64,000 nt of DNA from Robiginitalea biformata HTCC2501 (GCF_000024125.1 NC_013222.1:3365501-3429500); one strand, 5' to 3'. Positions 53,626 to 63,161 are shown, counted from the first letter of the stretch. Made by a program: numbers and translations. The notes: a model not told the origin generated them from the sequence alone.

Positions 53626-54138
53626 ATGCGAAGCTTATTTTTTTCGATACTCTTTCTGGGGATTGTCGCTACGGCCACCTCCCAGCAGGGATTTAAAATC
53701 GGGGCACACGGATCGTTGCCCGTCACCTCGGAGGTCAATGACGTGGTGAGCCTGGCCGTGGGGGTGGATGCCGGTTACCTGGCAGCCCTTGGGGAGGTGG
53801 TAGACCTTGGCGCCATGGTCGGGTTTATCAACGGGTTTCCCGAAAAATTTGACAGCGGGGGCGCGGACCTGCCCAGCGTTCAGTTCCTGCCCCTTGCCGG
53901 CAGCCTGCGTATCTGGCTGTCGAATTCCTTTTCTTTTGGGGGCGATGCCGGATATGCCCTGGGCCTGAATGACGGAAATGACGGCGGGTTGTACTACAAA
54001 CCCGTTATCGGATTCCTGATGGGGGCCCAGACAGAAGTAAACCTGTCCTACACAGGCATCGAAACCGACGGGAGTCCCTGGGCAACTGTCAATCTCGGGT
54101 TTCTCTACACCTTTCCGGAAGCGAACCGGTTTCGCTAA
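53626..54138 (+). CDS. Small outer-membrane beta-barrel-like protein
   Basis: 170 residues starting at the ATG at 53626, which begins the signal peptide (LFFSILFLGIVATATSQQ); an in-frame ATG at 53605 adds seven polar residues. The mature chain alternates hydrophobic and polar residues, with Gly-rich turns (FKIGAHGSLPV, AVGVDAGYLAAL, LPLAGSLRIWL, FGGDAGYALG, ATVNLGFLYTF), typical of a small 8-strand barrel. No family recognised. Monocistronic. Confidence 0.68.
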   Translation: MRSLFFSILFLGIVATATSQQGFKIGAHGSLPVTSEVNDVVSLAVGVDAGYLAALGEVVDLGAMVGFINGFPEKFDSGGADLPSVQFLPLAGSLRIWLSNSFSFGGDAGYALGLNDGNDGGLYYKPVIGFLMGAQTEVNLSYTGIETDGSPWATVNLGFLYTFPEANRFR

Positions 54139-54186
54139 ATTTCCCGGGGGCACGCGAAATCACCTGGCGTACTTTCCGGAAATCGC

Positions 54187-54194
54187 TATCTTAG
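54187..54194 (+). promoter_or_regulatory. Possible -7 element TATCTTAG before GMC gene
   Basis: TATCTTAG, a variant of TAnnTTTG, 20 nt before the ATG at 54215. Confidence 0.4.
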
Positions 54195-54214
54195 GCGCTG
54201 ACCAAACTCCTAAA

Positions 54215-55915
54215 ATGGCAAATTTTAATATCGATGCCCGCCAGGCGATGACCTACGACGCCATCGTGATCGGGTCGGGTATCAGCGGCGGATGGGCCGC
54301 CAAGGAATTGTGCGAAAAAGGGTTGAAGACCCTGGTCCTGGAACGGGGTCCGATTGTCGAGCATGTGGCGGACTACAAAACCATGAACGACGACCCCTGG
54401 GACCTGGAACTCCGGGAATCCCTGACCCCGGAGGAACGCCGGAAACACTACAAGGGTATCCGTTCGGGATTTATCGGCAAGTCCGTAGAGCATTTTTACG
54501 CAAACGACGCGGAGAACCCCTATACGGAAGTTAAGCCCTTTCTCTGGATCCGCGGCCACCAAATGGGCGGCCGATCCCTCCTTTGGGGGAAACAGACCTA
54601 CCGCTGGAGCGACTTGGACTTTGAAGCGAATGCCAGGGACGGCTATGGGGTGGACTGGCCCATCCGATACAAGGATATCGAACCCTGGTATACCTATGTG
54701 GAGAAGTTTGCCGGGATCAGCGGGGAACCCCTGGGTTTACCGCAGTTGCCCGACAGCCACTTCCTGCCACCGATGGAGTTGAACTGCGTGGAGAAACACG
54801 TAAAGAGCCGTATTGAAGAGCAATTCCCCGGGCGCCACATGATTATCGGCCGGGTGGCACACCTGACTGAGCCCCTCAATGGCCGCGGGAAGTGCCAGTA
54901 CCGGAACCGGTGCAGCCGGGGCTGTCCGTACGGAGCGTATTTCAGCAGCAATGCAGTGACCCTGCCGGCCGCCCAGGCCACGGGGAACCTGACAATCCGC
55001 CCCTACTCCATTGCCCAGTCCATCCTCTACGACGAAGAGAAGGGCCTGGCCAACGGGGTTCGCATTATCGACGCGGAAACCGGGGAGTCCATGGACTACC
55101 GGGCACGCATCGTTTTCTGCAATGCCTCCGCCCTGAGTACCACTCAAATCCTGCTGAACTCCAAATCGAACCGCTTCCCGGAAGGGATGGGGAACGACAG
55201 CGGGGAACTGGGGCATAACCTGATGGACCACACCTACCGGGTGGGGGCCACAGCGCGGGTCCCCGGGTTTGAGGATAAATATTACAGCGGCCGCAGGCCA
55301 AACGGCATCTATATCCCGCGTTACGTAAACGTGGACGAAGGTTCCAGGTCCCAGGATTTTGTCCGGGGCTTCGGCTTCCAGGGAGGCGGATATCGGGGAG
55401 GGAACCCGGCCAATATCCCTGAATTTGGGGCCGGTTTCAAGGACGAAATCCTCAAGCCGGGACCCTGGGAATTCTTTATTACCGGATTTGCAGAATGCCT
55501 TCCCTACCACGAAAACAAGGTGACCCTGGACACTGAAAACACGGATAAATGGGGCCAGCCTACATTGGCCATCGACTGCGAGTTCAAGGAAAACGAAAAA
55601 GCCCTGAACCGGCAGATCCGCAAGGATGCGGTTGAAATGCTCGAGAAGGCCGGCCTTGAAAATGTCATGGGTTTCGACAACGAGCATGAACCCGGCTACG
55701 GCATCCACGAAATGGGAACCGCCCGTATGGGTCGCGATCCCAAAACCTCCGTGCTGAACGGTACAAACCAGGTACACGCAGTGAAAAACGTCTTCGTCAC
55801 GGACGGGGCCTGTATGACCTCGTCTTCCTGCGTAAACCCTTCACTGACCTATATGGCATTGACCGCCCGTGCAGCGGACCACGCGGTATCCGAACTCAAC
55901 AAATTCAATATCTGA
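54215..55915 (+). CDS. GMC-family FAD oxidoreductase
   Basis: 566 residues. FAD motif DAIVIGSGISGGWAAKELCE; later RGHQMGGRSLLWGKQ and terminal VTDGACMTSSSCVNPSLTYM with GIHEMGTARMG, all GMC features. A CQYRNRCSRGCPYGAYF segment with clustered cysteines is present, as in the gluconate/sorbosone dehydrogenase branch. No signal peptide, so export may depend on its partner. The next gene starts 1 nt after the stop and encodes a gluconate 2-dehydrogenase subunit 3-type protein, suggesting a two-subunit sugar or polyol dehydrogenase. Confidence 0.92.
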   Translation: MANFNIDARQAMTYDAIVIGSGISGGWAAKELCEKGLKTLVLERGPIVEHVADYKTMNDDPWDLELRESLTPEERRKHYKGIRSGFIGKSVEHFYANDAENPYTEVKPFLWIRGHQMGGRSLLWGKQTYRWSDLDFEANARDGYGVDWPIRYKDIEPWYTYVEKFAGISGEPLGLPQLPDSHFLPPMELNCVEKHVKSRIEEQFPGRHMIIGRVAHLTEPLNGRGKCQYRNRCSRGCPYGAYFSSNAVTLPAAQATGNLTIRPYSIAQSILYDEEKGLANGVRIIDAETGESMDYRARIVFCNASALSTTQILLNSKSNRFPEGMGNDSGELGHNLMDHTYRVGATARVPGFEDKYYSGRRPNGIYIPRYVNVDEGSRSQDFVRGFGFQGGGYRGGNPANIPEFGAGFKDEILKPGPWEFFITGFAECLPYHENKVTLDTENTDKWGQPTLAIDCEFKENEKALNRQIRKDAVEMLEKAGLENVMGFDNEHEPGYGIHEMGTARMGRDPKTSVLNGTNQVHAVKNVFVTDGACMTSSSCVNPSLTYMALTARAADHAVSELNKFNI

Positions 55916-55916
55916 C

Positions 55917-56510
55917 ATGGATCGAAGAAGCGCGCTCAAGAGAACCGGACTGATGGCGGGGGCTGCCCTGGCCCTGCCAACTGCCCTGTCCCTCCTACAA
56001 TCCTGCCAAAAAGAAAAACGGCCGGACTGGAAACCGGAATTCCTCACGGCCAGCGAGGCAGCCCTGGTGGCCGCCCTGGTGGACACGGTCCTGCCCCGGA
56101 CGGAAACCCCGGGCGGGCTGGATGTAAAGGCCGATATGTTCATGGACAAAGTCTTCGCCCGGGTGTACGACCCGGAGGCCCGGGAGGCACTCCGCAGGGA
56201 ACTGGCCGCCTTTGATTCCCGGTGCATCGATGGGTATGGAGAGGTGTTTGCAGAACTCGGGGATACCGACCGCGCAGGTGTACTTAAAGCCGAGGAAGCC
56301 GCCGGCGGAAAATTCAACCCGGGGGTATGGGGGACGGCCGTCGGGGAACAGGAACCCGTCGGTTTTTACCGCAACCTGAAATCCATGATGGTCTGGGCGT
56401 ATTTCTCCTCGGAGGAAATCGGCAGGAATGTACTTAGCTACGACCCGATACCCGGGGCGTTCCAGGGGTGTATCCCCCTATCCGATGTGGGGTATCGCTG
56501 GAGCCTGTAG
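55917..56510 (+). CDS. Gluconate 2-dehydrogenase subunit 3 family protein
   Basis: 197 residues from the ATG at 55917. Tat-type signal (RRSALKRTGLMAGAALALP) followed by LLQSC, so probably a Tat-exported lipoprotein. The rest fits the subunit 3 family (LTASEAALVAALVDTVLPRTETPGG, DRAGVLKAEEAAGG, YFSSEEIGRNVLSYDPIPG). It likely carries the GMC subunit out by the Tat route, as in the Pseudomonas/Gluconobacter complexes. Its stop is 5 nt from that of the convergent xanthine-dehydrogenase-like gene. Confidence 0.85.
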   Translation: MDRRSALKRTGLMAGAALALPTALSLLQSCQKEKRPDWKPEFLTASEAALVAALVDTVLPRTETPGGLDVKADMFMDKVFARVYDPEAREALRRELAAFDSRCIDGYGEVFAELGDTDRAGVLKAEEAAGGKFNPGVWGTAVGEQEPVGFYRNLKSMMVWAYFSSEEIGRNVLSYDPIPGAFQGCIPLSDVGYRWSL

Positions 56511-56515
56511 CCGGC

Positions 56516-58726
56516 TTATCCGATAATCCGCCGTTCCCCGAAGAAAGGCTGTTCGTAATACCGCGTACCCGTCGCCTTGTAGAGCGCATTGGCCAGGGCC
56601 CCCTGGACAGGCGGCAGGGAAGGCTCCCCGAGACCCGTCGGGTCGATCCCGTTGTCCACAAAATACGTTTCAATGGATTTGGGCGCCTCGGCGTTGCGGA
56701 TTAGCCGGTAGGTATCAAAGTTTGATTGTTCTGCCCGGCCGTCCCGGAAGGAAAGCGCGCTGAATGTCGCATGCCCGATACCGTCGACGATACCACCTTC
56801 CACCTGGTTTTTGGCGCTGAGCGGATTGATAACGATACCGCAATCCACTGCGCAATACACTTTCTCCACCTTGGGCGTATTGGCTTCCACCTTCAAATCC
56901 AATACCTGGGCCACATAGGAATTGTGGCAGAAGTACGCCGCCACGCCGCGCGACAGGCCGCTGGGCGGCCCCGCTTCCCAATTCGATTTCTCCCTGACCA
57001 GTTTCAGCACACCTGCATAACGTTCCGGGTCGTAATCATTTGTTTCAGGGTCCCCGACCGGGTCGCTGATCGCCCGGTCAAAGAGTTCCAGGCGGAACTC
57101 GATCGGATCCTTACCCGCCGCCTCGGCAACTTCATCCATAAAGGCCTGCTCGGCCCCAGCGATAAAATTGGAGCGGGGCGCGCGCCAGGCTCCGGTGGTT
57201 ACCAGCGTCGGCAGGGCGTGTTTCTCGGCCAGGTAGTTGTCTACTGCACCGGCGGGGAAACGGTTCTCAAATACCAGGTCGTCGTTGGTACCCACCCCGC
57301 GGACATGCCAGGCAATCAGGTTGCCCGCTTCGTCCAGGCCGGCCTTGTAGCGTATTTTATAGGAGGGCCGGTAGGTGCCCTGGGTCATATCATCCTCCCG
57401 GGAGTAAACGAGCTTTACAGGTGCCTGCATCTTTTTGGAAATCATCGCTGCTTCAACGGCGAATGTTCCGTAGAGCCGCCGCCCGAAGCCGCCACCCATC
57501 CGGGTCATCATCACATCGATCTTCTCCTTGGGCATGCCCAGGACGGAAACCAGCGTATTCTCCAGGTATTCCGGAGTTTGTATGGGGCCGAGCAACTCGG
57601 CTTTCTCCGGGGTTACATGGGCAAAGAAATTCATGGGTTCCATCGTGTTGTGGGCCAGGTAGGGCGCACTGAAGGTGCTTTCCACCACTTTGGCCGCCTG
57701 TGCAAAGGCCCGATCCACATTGCCGTCCTTCCGCGCGGGTTTCTCGGGGGCGGTTGCCAGCAGCTTCTCGAGTTCTTCTTCGTGGAATGCCGTACTCTCC
57801 AGGGTCCCGTCTGCCTCCCACTCGGCCTGCAACGCCTTCTTGGCCTGCATGCACTGCCAGGTGCTTTCGCCTACAATAGCTATCATCTCGGGGATGGCTC
57901 CCCCGTCCGACCATTGCCTTTCGGCCCCTTCCGGGTAGACCACGATCGGGAACACATCCCGGATACCGGGCATGGATTTTACCGATTCCGCGTCAACGGA
58001 TTTTAATTTCATCCCGAATGCCGGCGGATGGGCCACCATGGCGATCAACATCCCCTCGCGTTGCACATCCAGGCCAAACAAGGGCTTGCCCGTTACAATC
58101 TTTGGGCCGTCCACGTTTTTGCGGTCCGTCCCGATTATCGTAAAATCCTTAGGTTCCTTCAACGCCACTTCCTCCGGGACTTCAAGCGCTGCAGCAGCAG
58201 ACGCCATTTCCCCGTACCCGGCCGATTGGCCGGAGGCTTTGTGATGAAGCATCCCCATCTCGGTGGTTACCTCCTCCACCGGGACCTCCCAGGCCCGGGC
58301 CGCTGCCTCTCGGAGCATCTGTCGGGCTGTCGCCCCGGCCAGCCTGAGACCCTGCCAACCCTGTCGGATGGACTGGCTGCCCCCGGCCAGTTGGCGCGTG
58401 AAGATATCGAGGTTCAGGGGGGCCTGCTCCACAATCACGCGTTCCCAATCAATATCCAACTCGTCTGCGACGATCATCGGCATGGCCGTCTTGACATTCT
58501 GCCCGATTTCCGGGTTGGGCGACATGATGGTCACCACCCCGTTGTCGCCAATCTTGAGGAAACCGTTGATTTCAAACCACTCGTCGGGCATGGCCAGGGC
58601 AGCTTCCCGGGCGGCCTCGTCCTTGCAGGAGGCGAGCCAGCTGAAGCCGAGCATCATGCCTCCCCCCGCCAGGGCGGAAGATTTTATAAACGAGCGTCGT
58701 CCGATGGATGTTTTTATCAGTGTCAT
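56516..58726 (-). CDS. Molybdopterin-binding subunit, IorB/xanthine dehydrogenase family
   Basis: 736 residues. Tat signal (IGRRSFIKSSALAGGG) followed by WLASC, so probably an exported lipoprotein. Molybdenum hydroxylase motifs: GGSQSIRQGWQGLRLAGATA, RMGGGFGRRLYG, GAWRAPRSNFIAGAEQAF and the catalytic Glu in GLGEPSLPPVQGALANAL. Size and layout match isoquinoline 1-oxidoreductase beta-type subunits that use a separate 2Fe-2S subunit and a cytochrome acceptor. The 2Fe-2S gene lies 83 nt upstream. Substrate unknown. Confidence 0.92.
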   Translation of the reverse strand: MTLIKTSIGRRSFIKSSALAGGGMMLGFSWLASCKDEAAREAALAMPDEWFEINGFLKIGDNGVVTIMSPNPEIGQNVKTAMPMIVADELDIDWERVIVEQAPLNLDIFTRQLAGGSQSIRQGWQGLRLAGATARQMLREAAARAWEVPVEEVTTEMGMLHHKASGQSAGYGEMASAAAALEVPEEVALKEPKDFTIIGTDRKNVDGPKIVTGKPLFGLDVQREGMLIAMVAHPPAFGMKLKSVDAESVKSMPGIRDVFPIVVYPEGAERQWSDGGAIPEMIAIVGESTWQCMQAKKALQAEWEADGTLESTAFHEEELEKLLATAPEKPARKDGNVDRAFAQAAKVVESTFSAPYLAHNTMEPMNFFAHVTPEKAELLGPIQTPEYLENTLVSVLGMPKEKIDVMMTRMGGGFGRRLYGTFAVEAAMISKKMQAPVKLVYSREDDMTQGTYRPSYKIRYKAGLDEAGNLIAWHVRGVGTNDDLVFENRFPAGAVDNYLAEKHALPTLVTTGAWRAPRSNFIAGAEQAFMDEVAEAAGKDPIEFRLELFDRAISDPVGDPETNDYDPERYAGVLKLVREKSNWEAGPPSGLSRGVAAYFCHNSYVAQVLDLKVEANTPKVEKVYCAVDCGIVINPLSAKNQVEGGIVDGIGHATFSALSFRDGRAEQSNFDTYRLIRNAEAPKSIETYFVDNGIDPTGLGEPSLPPVQGALANALYKATGTRYYEQPFFGERRIIG

Positions 58727-58809
58727 TTTCTTGGGATTAATTGGATTCTAACATGTTAAATGGGTGGCTCAAAACCCTGGATGGTGCCTGCAATTCTCTC
58801 AGGCGTACC

Positions 58810-59274
58810 TCAGGTAGCCGATTGGTCAGCAGCCATCCTGATGGCCTTTTTAATCCGCACATAGGTGCCGCACCGGCAAATATTGCCGTTCATAGCCGAT
58901 TCGATATCCGCATCGCTGGGGTTCGGGTTTCCCTTGAGCAAGGCGGCAGCCGACATGATCTGTCCGGCCTGACAGTACCCGCATTGGGGGACGTCCACTT
59001 CCAGCCAGGCCTTCTGGACCGGGTGATCGCCGTTCTCCGAAAGGCCTTCGATGGTGGTGACTTCCTGGTCGCCTACCGAGGATACCGGCAGCGAACAGGA
59101 ACGGGTTGCCGTGTCCCCGAGGTGTACCGTACAGGCACCGCACTGCGCTATCCCGCAGCCGTATTTGGTACCGACCATATTCAGATGGTCGCGCAATACC
59201 CACAAAAGCGGGGTGGACGGATCTGCATCCACCTCCATTGAGGTTCCGTTAATTTTCAGGTTATAAACTGCCAT
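58810..59274 (-). CDS. 2Fe-2S subunit of the molybdenum hydroxylase
   Basis: 154 residues with both clusters: Cys40, 45, 48 and 60 ([15 protein letters not shown]) and Cys98, 101, 133 and 135 ([19 protein letters not shown]). IorA-like. It has no signal, so it probably rides on its Tat-exported partner. Confidence 0.95.
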   Translation of the reverse strand: MAVYNLKINGTSMEVDADPSTPLLWVLRDHLNMVGTKYGCGIAQCGACTVHLGDTATRSCSLPVSSVGDQEVTTIEGLSENGDHPVQKAWLEVDVPQCGYCQAGQIMSAAALLKGNPNPSDADIESAMNGNICRCGTYVRIKKAIRMAADQSAT

Positions 59275-59340
59275 GGATAAAAATTTTGCAATAAGTTAGT
59301 GAGTTTACCAGAATTATACCCGGACGCTACTTTGATAAAC

Positions 59341-59364
59341 TGTTAAATCGACAGATATTTAACA
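59341..59364. promoter_or_regulatory. Inverted repeat between the divergent hydroxylase and NDH-2 genes
   Basis: TGTTAAAT (59341-59348), 8 nt, ATTTAACA (59357-59364): a perfect 8-bp inverted repeat, 32 nt before the ATG at 59396 and in the divergent spacer. Possible operator, with half-sites like those at 52581. Confidence 0.35.
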
Positions 59365-59395
59365 ATTATTAACAACGCTTCCGCATTCGAATTAC

Positions 59396-60697
59396 ATGGA
59401 AAACAAACCCCAGGTCGTGATCGTGGGCGCCGGCTTCGGCGGGATCGAACTCGCCAGGTCCCTTCGGCGTTTGCCCGTGGATGTCCTGCTGATTGACCGA
59501 AACAACTACCACAATTTCCAGCCGCTAATGTACCAGGTGGCAACTGGAGGGCTGGAGCCCGACAGCATAGCCTACCCGGTTCGGCGCATCTTCCGCCGGT
59601 TCCGCAATGTCCGGTGCCGGATGGCGGAGGTCAGCCTGGTGGACTGGGAGCGCAGCCGCTTGTTTACCTCCATCGGTACCGTGCCGTACGACTACCTGGT
59701 AATCGCCACGGGCAGCCGGACAAACTATTTCAACTTTGAATCCCTACAGGATCGGATGCTCACCCTCAAGTCGTTGCCGGATGCCCTGAACCTCCGGAGT
59801 TTCGTCTACCAGAACCTGGAAAAGGCCATCGCCAATTACAGCGGGGAGCCCCTGGAGGAAATCATGAATATCGCCATCGTGGGAGGCGGCCCTGCAGGCA
59901 TTGAACTGGCCGGGGCCCTTGCCGAGATGAAAAAACACGTTATCCCCAGGGATTTTCCCGACCTCGACACCTCCCTGATGAGCATCAACCTCTACCAGAG
60001 CGGCGATCGGGTCCTTAAGGCCATGTCGGAAATCGCCTCGGAAAAAGCCCGGGAGTACCTCGAGGACCTGGGCGTCAACGTCCTGCTCAATTCCCGGGTG
60101 GCCGATTACCGGGACGACCAGGTGCATTTATCGGACGGGACCCGGTTTCCCACCGACACGGTTATCTGGACGGCAGGGGTCCGGGCCGCCCCCTTAAATG
60201 GCTTGCCGGAATCCTGTCTGCTTAAGGGGAACCGCATTGCGGTAGACCCCTGCAACCGGGTAGCCGGCCTGGACAATGTTTTCGCCATTGGCGACGTAGC
60301 CGCCTGCATTGCGGAGGCAACCCCGCGCGGCCTGCCGATGCTGGCTCCGGTTGCCCAGCAACAGGGTCGCCACCTGGCCGGGAACCTGGGTCGCTTGTTA
60401 AGGCGTCGGGATTTAGTGCCTTTTGTTTACCGCGACCGGGGCGCGATGGCCACCGTTGGGAGGGCGCGGGCGGTAGCCGACCTGCCCAACTGGAAATTCC
60501 AGGGAACTTTTGCCTGGGTGGTCTGGATGGCCGTCCATATCTATTCCCTGGTCGGCTTCCGGAACAAACTCTCCGCCCTCTACCACTGGGCTTTTAATTA
60601 CCTGAGTTACGACCGCCCCCTGGGTTTGATCATCCGGCCATACCGAAGGGAAGCGCAGGATGCGGCCAGTGACAGGCGGCCGGGGCCCGGCGATTAA
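59396..60697 (+). CDS. ndh: Type II NADH dehydrogenase (NDH-2)
   Basis: 433 residues. Non-pumping NADH:quinone oxidoreductase. FAD motif VVIVGAGFGGIELARSL; NAD motif IAIVGGGPAGIELAGAL; NFQPLMYQVATGGLEP and FAIGDVAACIAEATPRGLPM are characteristic, as are AQQQGRHLAGNL and VWMAVHIYSLVGFRNKL near the C-terminus. The last 100 residues contain amphipathic helices for membrane binding. An alternative to Na+-NQR that would not conserve energy. Confidence 0.92.
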   Translation: MENKPQVVIVGAGFGGIELARSLRRLPVDVLLIDRNNYHNFQPLMYQVATGGLEPDSIAYPVRRIFRRFRNVRCRMAEVSLVDWERSRLFTSIGTVPYDYLVIATGSRTNYFNFESLQDRMLTLKSLPDALNLRSFVYQNLEKAIANYSGEPLEEIMNIAIVGGGPAGIELAGALAEMKKHVIPRDFPDLDTSLMSINLYQSGDRVLKAMSEIASEKAREYLEDLGVNVLLNSRVADYRDDQVHLSDGTRFPTDTVIWTAGVRAAPLNGLPESCLLKGNRIAVDPCNRVAGLDNVFAIGDVAACIAEATPRGLPMLAPVAQQQGRHLAGNLGRLLRRRDLVPFVYRDRGAMATVGRARAVADLPNWKFQGTFAWVVWMAVHIYSLVGFRNKLSALYHWAFNYLSYDRPLGLIIRPYRREAQDAASDRRPGPGD

Positions 60698-60841
60698 ACC
60701 CTGGCCCGGAATCGGCGTCTAACATCCTGGGGCCTGTTCCGGCGTACCCCCTGCGCAACCCGCCGGGGATTCCCCGGGAAGCACAAATTGCACAGCACCC
60801 GGAAAAACAACAAACCTAACATCCTTAAAAAACCAAACCTG

Positions 60842-62125
60842 ATGAAACAAATTAAACTACTGTTGATCCTTGCGATCCTGACGGGAACCAGCGGCACGAT
60901 CCTGGCCCAGAATGCCGGAAACTACAAGATTCTCGTCGAAGGCTTTGACTGGGGCCCGGCGGTGAACAAAGTTGTCCTGGAAATGGGGGAAACCCTCAGC
61001 GAACCCCCTACCGGAGATTTCTCAGTTCACGCCACGCGCACCACGGACCTGGCGGAAATACCGGAAGCCATGGCAGCCGGACCCCGGACCGTCCTGAGTA
61101 CGTACGTATCGGATGCCAACGGCAACCGGGTCGCAGCAGGTTCCCACCTGACGCTTGTCCTCGCTGTCGGGCCCCAAATGCCGATCGGATCGCCATTCCA
61201 GTATGCTCAGAACGAAAAGGTCCGGGGCAATTTCTGGGTGGACTACCGCGTGGCGGTTACCCACCTGCCCACACTGCGCACCTGGACCGAGAAAACGGGC
61301 CGGATCATGCCTCTGGCAGACTCCTTTGACCTGGAGGGCTCCTTTCAGTATGCCCCCGGAAAATCCATGTCCTACGCCGCTTTCAGCCCGGCTGCAGGGG
61401 GTGGCAAAAAACCACTCATCATCTGGCTCCACGGGGGCGGGGAAGGCGGGACAGACCCCACAGTGGCCCTGCTGGGCAACCGGGCCGCTAATTATGCATC
61501 CCCGGACATCCAGGTCCTCTTCGGGGGCGCGTATGTCCTGGTTCCCCAGGCTCCGACCTTCTGGATGAATCGGGAAGGCGGCGGCTATACCCGGGGGGAT
61601 GTCGAGGACATATACAACGAAGGATTGATGGACCTGATTAAGGCCTATGTCGCCGATAACCCGGGAATCGACCCGGACCGGATCTACGTGGGCGGCTGCA
61701 GCAACGGGGGCTATATGAGTCTCAAACTGCTGTTGAAGGACCCGGATTATTTTGCGGCGGCCTTCATCAGCGCACTGGCCTACCACGCCGAGTACGTTAC
61801 CGATGCGCAGATCCGCAGTATCCGGAAGGTGCCGATATGGTTTATCCATTCCAAGGACGACCCGGTGACCCTCCCGGAAGAAACAGCAGTACCCATTTAC
61901 AACCGCCTGCTGGAGGCGGGTGCCCGCAATGTGCATTTCTCCTATTACGACCACGTAACGGACATAACCAACCAGTATGGGGGGGAAGGCTTCCATTACA
62001 GCGGCCACTGGTCCTGGATCTATTCCCACGCCAATGTGGCCCGCCAGGATTTTGACGGGGGGCCTGTACTGGTAAACGGGCGGCCGGTTACGGTTATGGA
62101 ATGGCTGGCGGCCCAGGAGAATTGA
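60842..62125 (+). CDS. Exported alpha/beta-hydrolase with N-terminal Ig-like domain
   Basis: 427 residues from the ATG at 60842 with signal peptide ending TILAQ. Residues about 25-130 form an Ig-like domain (LVEGFDWGPAVNKVVLEMG), resembling EstA-type esterases. The catalytic domain shows the oxyanion region IIWLHGGGEGG, the nucleophile elbow GGCSNGGYMS and IHSKDDPVTLP (Asp), with a His in SGHWSWIY. Feruloyl-esterase or prolyl-oligopeptidase-like activity is likely, but the substrate is unknown. Confidence 0.86.
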   Translation: MKQIKLLLILAILTGTSGTILAQNAGNYKILVEGFDWGPAVNKVVLEMGETLSEPPTGDFSVHATRTTDLAEIPEAMAAGPRTVLSTYVSDANGNRVAAGSHLTLVLAVGPQMPIGSPFQYAQNEKVRGNFWVDYRVAVTHLPTLRTWTEKTGRIMPLADSFDLEGSFQYAPGKSMSYAAFSPAAGGGKKPLIIWLHGGGEGGTDPTVALLGNRAANYASPDIQVLFGGAYVLVPQAPTFWMNREGGGYTRGDVEDIYNEGLMDLIKAYVADNPGIDPDRIYVGGCSNGGYMSLKLLLKDPDYFAAAFISALAYHAEYVTDAQIRSIRKVPIWFIHSKDDPVTLPEETAVPIYNRLLEAGARNVHFSYYDHVTDITNQYGGEGFHYSGHWSWIYSHANVARQDFDGGPVLVNGRPVTVMEWLAAQEN

Positions 62126-62146
62126 TGCGCCGCCCGTGCCGGCCGG

Positions 62147-63073
62147 TCAATCTGCCGTCTCGTAGGCAAACTGAACGATTCGGGCAGGGCCTATAAAACC
62201 CTGCCCTTTGGAGGCATCCCACTCTGCGGTCAGGTTCATGGCCTGTACCTCTTCCAGGGATTTTCCGCTGTTACGCGCCGCCCGGACCCGGTTGCGGATG
62301 GTCGCTACCATATCCCGGAATTCCAGGAGTTCCGGCCGGCCCATTACGGGTCCGTGGCCCGGGATAATCCGCGTGTCGTCATCCACGATAAACAAGGCCA
62401 TATTCAGGTTGCGCAGCAGCCCGTCGATATCCCCTCCGGATGACTGGTCGATATACGGATACCCGTTTACAAAGTTGTCGCCCATGTGGATGGCGTTTTC
62501 CCCGGGGAAGTAGATATAGGTATCTCCGTCCGTATGAGCCGGGTCCACATGCATCAGGTGCATGCTGCGCCGGGGGCTCAGGTGCAGGGTCAGCTCGTCG
62601 TTGAACGTAATCCGGGATAACGCGGCATAGGGCGCTGGTTCGGACACTCCTCGTTCGCCCCGGTCTACGCGCATCCCCATGCGTTTCCGGACATTTTCGT
62701 GGGCCACTAAGATGGCACCCTGGTTTGCGAGGTTTTCATTGCCCCCAACGTGGTCGCCGTGCCAGTGGGTATTCACCACAAAACGCACGGGTTTGTCGGT
62801 GATTCCCGAAACCGTTTCCAGTATCTTCCCGGTCAGTTCGGCAAACTGGTCGTCGATGATATAGGCGTAATCGTCCCCGAGCGCCAGGCCGATATTCCCC
62901 CCGGCACCGAAAAGGACATACAGGCTGTCGGTAACCTGTTCCGCAGTAATCTGTACCTGGTCCCAATCGCGCTGGGCCGGAAGTTCATGTAAAGACAGGA
63001 AGGCCGCCGCAAGGAAGGTGAAAAGGCCTTTTAAGACGGGTATTCTTTGGCGGTGAGTCGCGGTCGCTGGCAT
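62147..63073 (-). CDS. Exported metallo-beta-lactamase-fold hydrolase
   Basis: 308 residues. N-terminal signal peptide (LFTFLAAAFLSLHELPAQ). Zinc motif NTHWHGDHVGGNENL; other ligands at HTDGDTYIYFPGENAIHMGD and IPGHGPV. Belongs to the MBL-fold group of periplasmic glyoxalase/quinoprotein-like enzymes, not necessarily a beta-lactamase. Convergent with the esterase. Confidence 0.9.
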   Translation of the reverse strand: MPATATHRQRIPVLKGLFTFLAAAFLSLHELPAQRDWDQVQITAEQVTDSLYVLFGAGGNIGLALGDDYAYIIDDQFAELTGKILETVSGITDKPVRFVVNTHWHGDHVGGNENLANQGAILVAHENVRKRMGMRVDRGERGVSEPAPYAALSRITFNDELTLHLSPRRSMHLMHVDPAHTDGDTYIYFPGENAIHMGDNFVNGYPYIDQSSGGDIDGLLRNLNMALFIVDDDTRIIPGHGPVMGRPELLEFRDMVATIRNRVRAARNSGKSLEEVQAMNLTAEWDASKGQGFIGPARIVQFAYETAD

Positions 63074-63161
63074 AACGGGATGGTTTTAAGTGTCCTGAAG
63101 ATAGCCAATTTCGATTTTAGTGGCAATTCCGTAGATTTAATACCGACCAAAGCCGCATCCC

